The position numbers were made by a program, and so were the translations under genes. Below, in pieces: positions 6,347 to 14,308 of a stretch of DNA of 19,870 nt; within the stretch, counting starts at the first letter, position 1, and each line of letters opens with the position of its first letter. Source of the stretch: an uncultured Pseudomonadota bacterium (GTDB lineage Bacteria > Myxococcota > UBA796); assembly GCA_913040875.1 (NCBI GenBank), contig CAJWHX010000006.1:1-19870 (forward strand). The letters run 5' to 3'. The notes beneath the pieces are model-generated. The model searched no databases, was not told where the DNA came from, and saw only the letters and a program-made list of their open reading frames with translations.

Positions 6347-8409
6347 GACAAATCCTCCTCGGGATCGATGGTGTACTTAAACTCTTCTTGTTTGGGTTCG
6401 ACAGGCAGACGCAGGTCTTGCAGCCTCCCGGACCACAATGCGTGAACTGCCAAGAAGGATCGTTCGACGTTGGGGAGTTCATTGACCAGTATCCTCAATT
6501 CCTTCTCTACAGAATCCCCTTGCTCAAGACCTCTACGAACGGTAAGGTAGGTCGATGAGACCTCTTCTTCGGTGAGCAGATTGGTATTCCATTCACGGTT
6601 GGCGATGAGGCGCCGGATCTTATCCGTGATGGGCTGGCAAGAAATCTCTTCAATGTCTCGATGGGTTGCAGAGAGTCGACTTTGTTGATCCAAATGATGA
6701 TACAAAAGTGCTCGTTGTTGAAGACCAATGATCTTTGGGTAGGGGTCCTGATGAGCACAGAGCGGAATCAATAACTCTTCTCCTTTTGTGAACTGTCCTT
6801 GTAAGATGTACCACTCAGCCAATATTGCGTGACTGACGACCCAAACATCAATGTTTGTGGATTTGGTCATCGAGATCAGTGTTGGAATGTCTGATGTGTG
6901 CACACGCTCAAATATGGATAGCAACCGTTGAACGGGTCCATCGTGTTGTAGTCGTAAAGATTGTAGCCAATCCGCATTTCTACGATACAATAGTCGTTCT
7001 TTTAAGTGTGGTATGTCGTGTCCACGTTCTTCTATCCGCATCAGTAATCGCCATTGATGCATTGTATTGGCTTTCGTATTGATCCAGTGTTCGGTTTCTA
7101 GAAGGACGTTTTCAGGGTGATGAAGGGCTTCAACACAGAGTTTGGCCCATTTTGGAAGGGAGTTCTGGTATTCGAACAGTTCGATCAGGCCCTTTTCATG
7201 TGGAATCAGATGCAAGCAAGCAGGGTGAGCAGCCCCAACATATAGATGCCAGAGCATGCCTTCTTTGCGAACCCAATGTGGAAGCTTTTCAAGCTGCTTG
7301 GTCAATTGTCGTCTGGACACGCCAGCGAATTTATGTAGTAGAGATGTAGAGGCTTTTCCACCCAAGCAAGCAAGGACATAGAACGCACGTTGTGTAGCCT
7401 CCGGTAGATGCTGCAAATAGTGCCAAACCTGTTCGTGGTACTCATCCGGTATCCATTGTCCTTCCTGGGCAAAAGAATAGGCGAAGCGATTGATGAGTGC
7501 AGGGTCACCCCCAGATAGAGACAATAGATGCAGAGCGTACACATCTGGAGAGAGATTGTTTTGTTGGAGCGTATTGCAAACGTGGGATATGACAGGCGGC
7601 CCACTTGTCTCCGGATACGTATCCTCTGGAACTGGTAGGCATTTTCTTAGTCTGTCTGCAAACGCATATCCATTGAGTGGTCGTTGGGTTGGGTCTGGTG
7701 AGAGTGCTTCTAACAGAAGTGTTCTCAGTGGCGCGGGAAGTCTTTTTGATATGTTTGGAGCGGTTTTCCGTCTGTGCGAGGATTCTTTGTCATTGTCGAC
7801 ACGTTCAAACACCGGCTTATTGGTGATCATTCTGTGCAGGACACCAGCCATGGCATAAACATCGACGGTTGCATCTAGCTTCAGCCCATCGTGCTGTTCT
7901 GGCGGAGCGTAGGAACGTGTCCCAAAAAACTTACCGGTACCGGTACTGCTGAGAGCCCGCGCTAGCTCAAAATCAATAAGGTGCGGAATTCCCTGACTGT
8001 CCACCAAGATGTTGTTCGACTTGATGTCCCCATGGATCCACTTCATTTGATGTAAAGAACCGAAAGCCTCTGAGATCTTGATCGCGATCTGCAAGCATTT
8101 ATAGAGTCGTTGACTGCCGTACAAAGAGCGAACATGTCCAGTGGCGGATTTCCCATCGATGAGTTCCAACACCAAATAGCTCCACCCCTCATTCAGCAAA
8201 CCAAACTCATAGACGCTGACCAAAGAAGGGTGCGGAAATTCATTTAAGATTTTGTATTCCTGCATGAATCGAAGTCTTTTTCGAGGTCTGCGTTGAATCT
8301 TAATGGCAACCGAACGCTTGAAAGGGTCCACTCCTAAGAATACTTCACCAGACCCCCCTCTACCTAGGCTTTCAAGAACTCGATAACGCTGTAGACGACT
8401 GAATGACAT
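6334..8409 (-). CDS. Ser/Thr protein kinase with STAND-like helical tail
   Basis: A 691-residue soluble kinase. The kinase domain (about 9-258) has the glycine loop GRGGSGEVF (16-24), Lys37 in AIK, Glu51, catalytic HGDIKSNN (126-133, Asp128), DFE (146-148) in place of DFG, and APPE (168-171). HGD without Arg marks a non-RD kinase. The remaining 430 residues are helical. Residues about 295-400 (LSLSGGDPALINRF, then LQHLPEATQRAFYVLACLGG and a winged-helix-like stretch) resemble the segment that follows the NTPase core in PknK/AAA_16-type STAND proteins, yet no Walker A or NTPase core lies between. The rest is TPR-like. There is no membrane segment. The frame opens at a TTG (8481), but the ATG at 8409 begins just before the kinase fold and is preferred. 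Its 3' end overlaps iaaA. Confidence 0.92.
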   Translation of the reverse strand: MSFSRLQRYRVLESLGRGGSGEVFLGVDPFKRSVAIKIQRRPRKRLRFMQEYKILNEFPHPSLVSVYEFGLLNEGWSYLVLELIDGKSATGHVRSLYGSQRLYKCLQIAIKISEAFGSLHQMKWIHGDIKSNNILVDSQGIPHLIDFELARALSSTGTGKFFGTRSYAPPEQHDGLKLDATVDVYAMAGVLHRMITNKPVFERVDNDKESSHRRKTAPNISKRLPAPLRTLLLEALSPDPTQRPLNGYAFADRLRKCLPVPEDTYPETSGPPVISHVCNTLQQNNLSPDVYALHLLSLSGGDPALINRFAYSFAQEGQWIPDEYHEQVWHYLQHLPEATQRAFYVLACLGGKASTSLLHKFAGVSRRQLTKQLEKLPHWVRKEGMLWHLYVGAAHPACLHLIPHEKGLIELFEYQNSLPKWAKLCVEALHHPENVLLETEHWINTKANTMHQWRLLMRIEERGHDIPHLKERLLYRRNADWLQSLRLQHDGPVQRLLSIFERVHTSDIPTLISMTKSTNIDVWVVSHAILAEWYILQGQFTKGEELLIPLCAHQDPYPKIIGLQQRALLYHHLDQQSRLSATHRDIEEISCQPITDKIRRLIANREWNTNLLTEEEVSSTYLTVRRGLEQGDSVEKELRILVNELPNVERSFLAVHALWSGRLQDLRLPVEPKQEEFKYTIDPEEDLSCSR

Positions 8410-8466
8410 GATATTGTACTGCTCTGATGGACAAGGTGGAGGTTGACGAATCAATAGATTTAACGT

Positions 8467-8495
8467 TTGGGATGATCTCAATCAAGTTATCCCAA
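8467..8495. repeat. Inverted repeat upstream of the kinase gene
   Basis: TTGGGAT (8467-8473) and ATCCCAA (8489-8495) are perfect inverted copies with a 15-base spacer, giving a centre-to-centre distance of 22 bases, about two turns of DNA. They lie 58-86 bases before the kinase start, in the 172-base gap between the TPR-like gene and the kinase. A CCCAATTGGG palindrome (8491-8500) overlaps the second arm. The spacing suits a dimeric regulator, but no promoter there is convincing. Confidence 0.35.
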
Positions 8496-8581
8496 TTGGG
8501 GTTGAAAAATCATCAATTTTCTACAGGTCTTGATCATGGCTGTTTTAAGAGTCTACAGGTTGTGGTTGTTTGTAGAGGACT

Positions 8582-9055
8582 TTATTGGTCTGCAATGATG
8601 GATTCCAAAAACGGCAAAGTGAGACTGTGCAGTTTTGGTATATCCTCGACGATTCGTTTGGTGAGAGTTCTGTGAATGCCATCCATAGTCTTGAGGATAC
8701 TCTGGAGTTGCTGTATTTGTGTTGGGGACAACGAATCGGGTTGTGCTGACCAACATTGCAAGGCGCGTGCAAAATCACTCATGGCTGCATCATCTTGATT
8801 GAGACGATGCCAAGCCAACGCTCTATTGGCCCAGTGCTGAGGGATAGCGGGGTTTTGTTCCAGTCGACGAGTTAAACCTTTGATTCTGGTGTGTTCACTT
8901 GGGTCTGGGGATACTCGTGATTGTTGAGAGAGTAGTTCAAGTTCTCTTGTGACAAAATATTGTCTCAAGTCTATAGGAGAGAGATGAGGGTGTATCAATA
9001 GATCGAGCTCTTTTTGCATACTAGAGAGGTGTGCAAGAAATATTTCATGACTCAT
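8582..9055 (-). CDS. Small TPR-like protein
   Basis: A 157-residue soluble, mostly helical protein. Residues about 68-103 (NPAIPQHWANRALAWHRL, then DDAAMSDFARALQ) read as one clear TPR-type helix pair with the typical W/A-L/A-F spacing. The flanking helices are less regular. No signal peptide or membrane segment is visible. The ATG at 9055 is preferred over an earlier frame opening at 9082, which would overlap the coiled-coil gene; the chosen start lies four bases after that gene's TAA, so the two are coupled. Such small TPR proteins usually act as adaptors. Its position between a coiled-coil protein and a Ser/Thr kinase suggests a part in the same assembly, which is inference. Confidence 0.7.
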   Translation of the reverse strand: MSHEIFLAHLSSMQKELDLLIHPHLSPIDLRQYFVTRELELLSQQSRVSPDPSEHTRIKGLTRRLEQNPAIPQHWANRALAWHRLNQDDAAMSDFARALQCWSAQPDSLSPTQIQQLQSILKTMDGIHRTLTKRIVEDIPKLHSLTLPFLESIIADQ

Positions 9056-9059
9056 AAGT

Positions 9060-9656
9060 TTACTCTTTACCACTAGATACATCGCTTAGTCTAGCAGTTA
9101 AATCCATGATGCTAAGCATCCCTTCTTCACGTTGCTGAAGCAGTCCTTCGATGTTCTGTTGCAGATGTTTGGACTTTCTTTGTAGTCCATCGACTTCTTC
9201 TTGTAGAGTGTTGCACTGGTTGTGCTGCTCTATTAACGTTTGTTCAAGTGTATTTTTTGTGTCGACCAACAGGTCATATTGAGTTTGCAGTGTATTTGAC
9301 TCTTCCTCTAGAGAAGCAGTGGTAACGATCAATGACTGGTGGTGTTGACGAGCGGCAGAAACGGCGTTTTGGAGAGCGGTCAGTTTGTATTGTTGCGACG
9401 CATTCGAGTGTTGAAGTTGTTCTTGCTCCACTTCTAGACGAATGAGTTCTTTGGTGTTGTGTTCATTTCGAGCCAAGTGCCTAGTTAGTTTGAGGCTTCG
9501 AGTTTTCACTTCTTCTACGAGTGTTGTCTCGAGTGACTCTAGGGGAGCCGCATCGAGTTGCCCAGATTTTATCTGTGCATCCAATTGATAGAGTTCGTGC
9601 AATTGTTGTTCGAGTCGTTGCTGAATAGCCAGCTGTATTTCTGTGATGTTTTTCAT
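9060..9656 (-). CDS. Long coiled-coil protein
   Basis: A 198-residue protein that is almost wholly predicted coiled coil: Leu/Ile at heptad spacing with many Gln and Glu, from about residue 5 to 185 (for example LETTLVEEVKTRSLKL, LQEEVDGLQRKSKHLQQ). There is a short break near residues 32-40 containing Gly and Pro. No signal peptide, membrane helix or catalytic motif is present, so it is probably a structural or scaffolding cytoplasmic protein. AGAGG five bases before the ATG at 9656 supports the start. It is the first gene of the minus-strand run and lies divergent to the FHA gene across 206 bases. I cannot name a family; its likely partner is the adjacent TPR-like protein. Confidence 0.75.
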   Translation of the reverse strand: MKNITEIQLAIQQRLEQQLHELYQLDAQIKSGQLDAAPLESLETTLVEEVKTRSLKLTRHLARNEHNTKELIRLEVEQEQLQHSNASQQYKLTALQNAVSAARQHHQSLIVTTASLEEESNTLQTQYDLLVDTKNTLEQTLIEQHNQCNTLQEEVDGLQRKSKHLQQNIEGLLQQREEGMLSIMDLTARLSDVSSGKE

Positions 9657-9862
9657 GCCATCCTCTGCAAATTATACATACAGTGTAACATGACACATCA
9701 TTCGTTGAACATTCAACTGAGTTGCTTTGAAATAAAAGGTGTGGTAGAAACTCAAGGTTTTTCACAGATTTGATCACACAAAGGCAAAAAATACTGATAT
9801 CTGTATGGGGATCAGATACGAATTGTATATACTTTTGACTTGAATGGCTCATTGGAGATTGT
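9657..9862. other. Divergent intergenic region
   Basis: This 206-base spacer lies between the outward-facing coiled-coil and FHA genes, so promoters for both should be here. For the FHA gene, TATACT (9828-9833) is a reasonable -10 placed 29 bases before the ATG, but I see no good -35. For the coiled-coil gene, TATAAT (minus strand, 9676-9671) is a perfect -10 but would start the RNA within the ribosome binding site, so it is doubtful. No terminator or RNA gene is evident. Confidence 0.4.
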
Positions 9863-10300
9863 ATGGCTCAGGTTCCCGTACTCGTAGTGATAGAAGGTCC
9901 GTTGACAGGACATCGATTTGCATTGGCAGAAGGCGATGGCAATACCATAGGACGCTCTGAAGACTGTACGATTATTATTCCAGATCCAGATGTGTCCAGA
10001 TTGCATGCTCGACTCATTCTTCGCAATGACGCCGTTTGGGTGCAAGATGAAAATTCACGCAATGCAATTTTTGTGAATGACAAACGCGTGGTTAGAAGAC
10101 CAGAGGAATTACGCCCAGGTGGGTTGGTCCGGTTGGGCGATGGGCCACATGTATTCACTCTAGAGCTCGATGATGGTGATGATTCCTCATTGGTGATTCC
10201 GATTGACACTTCAGAAGAAAAACCTTCAATGACGATGTGGATTGTTATGGTGGCTCTGTTGGTGTTGTCTTTGGCTGTCGTTTTGTTGATGCGTTCGTAA
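9863..10300 (+). CDS. Tail-anchored FHA-domain protein
   Basis: A 145-residue protein with an FHA phosphothreonine-binding domain (about residues 5-103) and one membrane helix near its C-terminus (about 124-143), followed by Arg-Ser. The phosphopeptide-binding residues are visible: GRS (30-32), SRLHA (45-49) and NSRNAIFVN (64-72), the usual GR, SxxH and N(G)xxVN positions. The membrane helix at the far end with no N-terminal signal makes it a tail-anchored protein with the FHA domain in the cytoplasm. GGAG five bases before the ATG supports the start. It faces away from a gene run containing a Ser/Thr kinase, whose phosphorylated substrates it could read; that partnership is inferred. The next gene begins 25 bases later. 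Confidence 0.9.
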   Translation: MAQVPVLVVIEGPLTGHRFALAEGDGNTIGRSEDCTIIIPDPDVSRLHARLILRNDAVWVQDENSRNAIFVNDKRVVRRPEELRPGGLVRLGDGPHVFTLELDDGDDSSLVIPIDTSEEKPSMTMWIVMVALLVLSLAVVLLMRS

Positions 10301-10325
10301 CAACGTATCGTACCAACGTTAACGT

Positions 10326-11474
10326 ATGAGTTTTTTGTACTTGGCAATACTCTTAGCAGAGGGGAATGACAAAACGCCGCTTGCTGCTTATGTTGGGCAT
10401 GAAGATCCGTATGTTCATATTAGAGCGTTGGAAACCCTGATAGAACTAGGGATCGAATCGGAAGACCAGATTATGGTGGGATGGTTGGCCTCGGACCTTC
10501 ATACTAGAGAACGATTGGCAAATGCTCTCTATTTAATGGATAACAACGTAGGCTTAAAATATGGGTGGTCGGTCGATCTATCAGATCAGGAACGGTGTCG
10601 ATTGGCGCTTCGACTGTCGACAATGGGTCAGACCACAGAAATGATATCCGCAGCATCGGCCCCCGTTGTAGAAGGTCCATCATGGCCCGTATTTTCACAG
10701 GGGACATTAGAGGATAAGTGGACCTGTGCCATTGCTTCACATGTGCTGTTGTCTGTGGACGCGCCGTTGGACTCATTGCTTGAACGTGGTGATTTTCCAT
10801 TTTCGATGCCTTTTGTCTGGGATGTGTATGCTTTTGCCACTGAAGATACCTTACAAAAGATGCTCGTAGAGATGGAATGGGTTGAAGAGGGGCTCAGGGC
10901 TCCTTTGTGGACAGCACTCCACTTGAACGCCTCGACTGTAGATGAATACCGTGTGCACCAGAGTTACCTCTCTCAGATTGATGATTGGTCCATTGGAGAG
11001 TGCTTAGATGCAGCCGAGTTTGTCTGGGCAGTGGGGGGTGAAAACGCCAATCAGAAGAACGCCGCGATGGAGACTTTGTCTGCTCTCCAAAAGCATTCTA
11101 CAACCTGTAAAAGTTGGACCCAAATCGCAAAGACTTCTCTACGGCATCGGCTTCCTCGATCTGTGTTAAAGATGGCTACCGATATTCGTGCCGATAAAGA
11201 TGACGTCTATTCGTCTTTGAGGCTGGTATCGGAACGTCAGGTGTTGACCAAAAGAGAGATCCGTAAGGTCAAAAGGTATCTGTCTCCATTGCTACAACAA
11301 GACCTGGAGGCCCCCATATTGATTGAACTCTTAAGGGGGCTGCACCTGTGGTTTGATTCTTCCGACTCTGAAATGATCAGCCGCTTAAACGACCTCGAGA
11401 GAAAAACGACAGATCCGATTGTTTTGGTTGAGTTATCGATTGTTCAAGCCAGAGTTCAAGATTCTACTGAGTGA
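10326..11474 (+). CDS. Helical-repeat-like protein, function unknown
   Basis: A 382-residue protein with an alpha-helical composition. The N-terminal part (about 20-60: HEDPYVHIRALETLIELG, then ERLANALYLM) resembles HEAT-like helix pairs; the rest has less regular helices rich in Leu, Trp and Glu. The first residues (MSFLYLAILLAEGN) could be a short signal peptide without basic residues, as in other exported proteins here, or simply the first helix. The ATG is fixed by an in-frame TAA just upstream, yet there is no ribosome binding site. The 25-base spacer instead contains three AACGT units. It lies between the FHA and AAA genes and is probably co-transcribed with the FHA gene. No family is recognised. 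Confidence 0.7.
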   Translation: MSFLYLAILLAEGNDKTPLAAYVGHEDPYVHIRALETLIELGIESEDQIMVGWLASDLHTRERLANALYLMDNNVGLKYGWSVDLSDQERCRLALRLSTMGQTTEMISAASAPVVEGPSWPVFSQGTLEDKWTCAIASHVLLSVDAPLDSLLERGDFPFSMPFVWDVYAFATEDTLQKMLVEMEWVEEGLRAPLWTALHLNASTVDEYRVHQSYLSQIDDWSIGECLDAAEFVWAVGGENANQKNAAMETLSALQKHSTTCKSWTQIAKTSLRHRLPRSVLKMATDIRADKDDVYSSLRLVSERQVLTKREIRKVKRYLSPLLQQDLEAPILIELLRGLHLWFDSSDSEMISRLNDLERKTTDPIVLVELSIVQARVQDSTE

Positions 11475-11573
11475 ACGACTGGACCTTTAAATATAGAGTC
11501 GTACAAAAAACAGATACTTGATACAATCTTAGGCAAATACAGTTAGAGAGTAGCAGTTTTGAAGGAGTTAAAG

Positions 11574-13262
11574 ATGCAATTGGATTGGGTGGAAGAGTTA
11601 AAAGTACGTTTTGTATCGGGTGAGAATGTAATTTTCTTGCTGCATGGAAATGTGAACGATCTGTTTCCCTTTTACGATGAAGGGACAGACAAGCATGTGT
11701 TTTGTTCATTGACAGAGTATCTTTGTCGCATGCTCAAAGGGACAAAAGATCTCATTGTAGATTTCAACCTGAGTGAAGGATTTGAACTGCATACATCCAG
11801 TAAAAATCAGTCCTCTTGGATAGCAAAAAAATTAGAGACTTTAAACGTGATAGGTCCCTCGATTTATCGCTCGTTTCAAGAGATCGAAAAGATGGTTCAA
11901 GATCCCTCTAGAAATGTTGGGGTATTGCTCAATTATTGTGAAACATTGCTTCCCGATCAACCCGTTGACAACATGTCGGAGCAGGCGCGTAGTAGCTTGG
12001 TTAAGGTTTTGCAGTGGACTCAGGACCCAGAACTCGCGGAGTCAAACAACATTATCATTCTCAGCACGGAACACCTGAGTATGGTTCACAGACGATTTTT
12101 GGCGTCTAGCCAAGTGGCTTTGTTGAATGTTTCGTTGCCTTCCACAGGAGTTGTTCGTCAGTTTGTAGCAGAATATCAGCGTACACATAAAACGGTTGAC
12201 TTTTCGATGGGTGAGGAGCGCTTTGCAGAACTGTGTGGTGGATTGACTCTTATGCAGATTCAAGGCATCCTAAAGCGCGCTCAGCAAAAGGATACTTCAA
12301 TCGATTTTCGCCTGATCAATGAACGTAAAAAGAAGATCGTTGAGCAAGAGTGTCAAGGGCTGGTGGAATTTGTATCGCCCAAACACGATTTCTCACATGT
12401 TGGTGGTGCCGATGGTCTCAAAGCAGAGCTGTTGCGGGTTGCAGACGCCATTAAAAAAGGACGTCGATCACAGGTACCGATGGGTATGTTGTTTGTAGGA
12501 CCGATGGGGACAGGGAAAACGTATATTGCAGAGGCTTTTGCCGGTGAGAGTGGGTTGACTTGTATCAAGCTCAAAAACTTTCGTGAGAAATGGGTGGGAT
12601 CGACAGAGAGTAATTTCGAGAAGATTTTGCAGGTTGTGAAAGGGTTGGGAAATGTGCTCCTCATAATTGACGAGGCAGATAGATCTCTCAGTTCTGGTGG
12701 TGGTGATGGTGGTGTGGATTCGCGCGTGATTGCCAAGCTTAAAGAGTTTATGAGTGATACAACTCATCGAGGCCGAATTGTAGTAGTCATGATGACCAAT
12801 CGACCCGATAAAATAGACATTGATCTCAAAAGACCAGGTCGACTGGACAACAAGATCCCATTCTTTCTACCTGAGGATGAAGATGTGTGTCTCGCCATAT
12901 TGAAGGCACAGGTTCGGAAACACAAAGTGGAACTCGTTGAAGATATCGATTGGGATGCCGTGAAGCCAAGTTTAAAAGGATATTCCGCGGCAGAGATTGA
13001 GGCTGTATTGCTGGCCGCAGTTCGTGTGGCAGTTGTGGAGAGCGATGCGGACAATCCAGTGATTGATGGTTCTCATATTGCAGCTGCAATCCTCGATGTG
13101 GTTCCCACTCGAGACTTTAGAATGATAGAATATATGGAGATGCTGGCCGTGTTTGAGTCTTCCTCTAGATCGATGCTTCCGGAAAAATTTCGGGAATTGG
13201 ATCAAGAAATGATTCAAGAACGATTGGATCTCATGAGATCGCGATTGGCAGGGCGTCTATAA
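11574..13262 (+). CDS. AAA+ ATPase with degenerate N-terminal AAA domain
   Basis: A 562-residue protein. The C-terminal AAA domain (about 268-500) is complete: VGGADGLK (276-283), Walker A GPMGTGKT (309-316), Walker B LLIIDEAD (362-369), sensor-1 Asn409 in MMTNRPD, and arginine fingers at Arg420 and Arg423 in KRPGRLD. The N-terminal 240 residues look like a decayed second AAA module. There is no Walker A, the Walker B equivalent is VLLNYCE, but a sensor-like IIILSTEH (160-167) and a lid-like LTLMQIQGILKRA remain. This arrangement recalls Ycf46-type proteins. It should act as a hexameric remodelling or unfolding ATPase in the cytoplasm. The start is ATG 11574, with AAGGAG six bases upstream; the frame itself opens at TTG 11559. 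A 99-base gap separates it from the preceding gene. Confidence 0.9.
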   Translation: MQLDWVEELKVRFVSGENVIFLLHGNVNDLFPFYDEGTDKHVFCSLTEYLCRMLKGTKDLIVDFNLSEGFELHTSSKNQSSWIAKKLETLNVIGPSIYRSFQEIEKMVQDPSRNVGVLLNYCETLLPDQPVDNMSEQARSSLVKVLQWTQDPELAESNNIIILSTEHLSMVHRRFLASSQVALLNVSLPSTGVVRQFVAEYQRTHKTVDFSMGEERFAELCGGLTLMQIQGILKRAQQKDTSIDFRLINERKKKIVEQECQGLVEFVSPKHDFSHVGGADGLKAELLRVADAIKKGRRSQVPMGMLFVGPMGTGKTYIAEAFAGESGLTCIKLKNFREKWVGSTESNFEKILQVVKGLGNVLLIIDEADRSLSSGGGDGGVDSRVIAKLKEFMSDTTHRGRIVVVMMTNRPDKIDIDLKRPGRLDNKIPFFLPEDEDVCLAILKAQVRKHKVELVEDIDWDAVKPSLKGYSAAEIEAVLLAAVRVAVVESDADNPVIDGSHIAAAILDVVPTRDFRMIEYMEMLAVFESSSRSMLPEKFRELDQEMIQERLDLMRSRLAGRL

Positions 13263-13338
13263 AAGATTCTGTTCATATTATGCGTTGAATCAGTGGTTTT
13301 TCAATTTGAACTGAAGAGAACTATCTTCCAGAGTCAAC

Positions 13339-13367
13339 TTGACAGATGTGTGAATTTGGGATAGTCT
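13339..13367 (+). promoter_or_regulatory. Possible rplU promoter
   Basis: A perfect TTGACA (13339-13344) is followed after 17 bases by TAGTCT (13362-13367), a weak -10 with three of six matches; GATAGT at 13360-13365 is the alternative. It would give an mRNA leader of about 145 bases before rplU. The 255-base gap after the AAA gene also holds ATTGT-TC-ACAAT (13457-13468), a short palindrome that could be a chance match. No terminator for the AAA gene is obvious. Confidence 0.4.
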
Positions 13368-13517
13368 CCTATATCTAAATGTTTTAGTGCTGACAGAAAT
13401 CCCCCATATTTGTGGCTATACCGAGTCCCAAGTTTGTAGGGCAAAAGCAAAAAAACATTGTTCACAATAGAGCCGTAATGGGTTCAGTTTAATCAGACAA
13501 GAATTGGAGTATGTACG

Positions 13518-13865
13518 ATGTACGCAGTGATTGAAGCAGGTGGTGTCCAACACCGTGTAAGTGAAGGCGATGAGATTACCGTAAACCACATGGGATTGGA
13601 TAAAGGTTCACGCATTGAGTTTGACGTATTGATGTTGGGTGGTGATAAATCTGTACAGTTTGGAACACCTGTTGTAAGCGGTGCCAAAGTGGTTGCAGAA
13701 GTTCTCACTGAGCCAAACACCACTGATGAAGATGGCAAGCGAGTATGGGGATATCGTGGTAAGAAGGTTGATATTTATCGTTACAACCGTCGTCACAGAA
13801 CTCGTACTGGAAATGGTTTCCGTCAAAGTTTGACCAAGCTTGAAATCAAGTCGATCGAAGCATAA
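13518..13865 (+). CDS. rplU: Large ribosomal subunit protein L21
   Basis: A 115-residue bL21, binding 23S rRNA in the large subunit. The start MYAVIEAGGVQHRVSEGDEI and the basic C-terminal KKVDIYRYNRRHRTRTGNGFRQ with LTKLEIKSI are diagnostic. It is about 12 residues longer than E. coli L21 (103). The extra length sits mainly in an acidic insertion around residues 64-75 (TEPNTTDEDGKR) between the beta-barrel and the basic tail. GGAG at 13506-13509 precedes the ATG by eight bases. Gene order rplU-rpmA-obgE is the widely conserved one. A 74-base spacer with a small hairpin (13898-13913) follows before rpmA. Confidence 0.98.
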   Translation: MYAVIEAGGVQHRVSEGDEITVNHMGLDKGSRIEFDVLMLGGDKSVQFGTPVVSGAKVVAEVLTEPNTTDEDGKRVWGYRGKKVDIYRYNRRHRTRTGNGFRQSLTKLEIKSIEA

Positions 13866-13939
13866 TCCGAATCATTATCACAAGAAGAAATCGTTTCGCC
13901 GATTGAGTTCGGCAAGCAGAAAAGAATAGGAGTCAAATC

Positions 13940-14200
13940 ATGGCACACAAGAAAGGTCAAGGTAGTACCAAAAATGGTCGCGATTCAAATGCACAGTACC
14001 GTGGCGTTAAAGCCCACGATGGAAACGTAGTTTCTGCAGGGTCCATCTTGGTTCGTCAGTTGGGAACCAAGTTCCACGCTGGAAAGAACGTTGGTATTGG
14101 TAAGGACTGGACACTGTTTGCACTCGTCGATGGCGAAGTCAAATTTGAAAAGCACAACAACAAACGTCGCATCTCCGTATACCCAGTATTGGGCGAGTAA
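13940..14200 (+). CDS. rpmA: Large ribosomal subunit protein L27
   Basis: An 86-residue bL27 of normal length. [20 protein letters not shown] at the N-terminus is the conserved arm that reaches toward the peptidyl-transferase centre, and [21 protein letters not shown] is the conserved core. The N-terminus begins directly with MAHKKG, so there is no cleavable leader as in Firmicutes L27, consistent with a proteobacterial-type lineage. An AGGAG site about seven bases before the ATG supports the start. A rho-independent terminator follows the stop, separating the ribosomal protein pair from obgE at least in part. Confidence 0.98.
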   Translation: MAHKKGQGSTKNGRDSNAQYRGVKAHDGNVVSAGSILVRQLGTKFHAGKNVGIGKDWTLFALVDGEVKFEKHNNKRRISVYPVLGE

Positions 14201-14233
14201 GCACACGAACGTTTCGTTGCAAACGCACAAATC

Positions 14234-14270
14234 CACCAGTCTTCATGAAACTCATGGGCTGGTGTTTTTT
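14234..14270 (+). terminator. Rho-independent terminator after rpmA
   Basis: CACCAG (14234-14239) pairs with CTGGTG (14259-14264), with inner pairing of CATGA and TCATG around an AAC loop, and is followed directly by six T (14265-14270). It ends the rplU-rpmA transcript about 39 bases before the obgE start. As no separate obgE promoter is obvious, read-through may supply obgE at a lower level. Confidence 0.85.
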
Positions 14271-14308
14271 CGTGCACGATAGGCTGGGACAGTCTACTGG
14301 GAGAGATC

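Noticed and set aside
9671..9676. TATAAT on the minus strand before the coiled-coil gene
   Set aside because: As a -10 it would start the RNA within the ribosome binding site and has no -35 partner.
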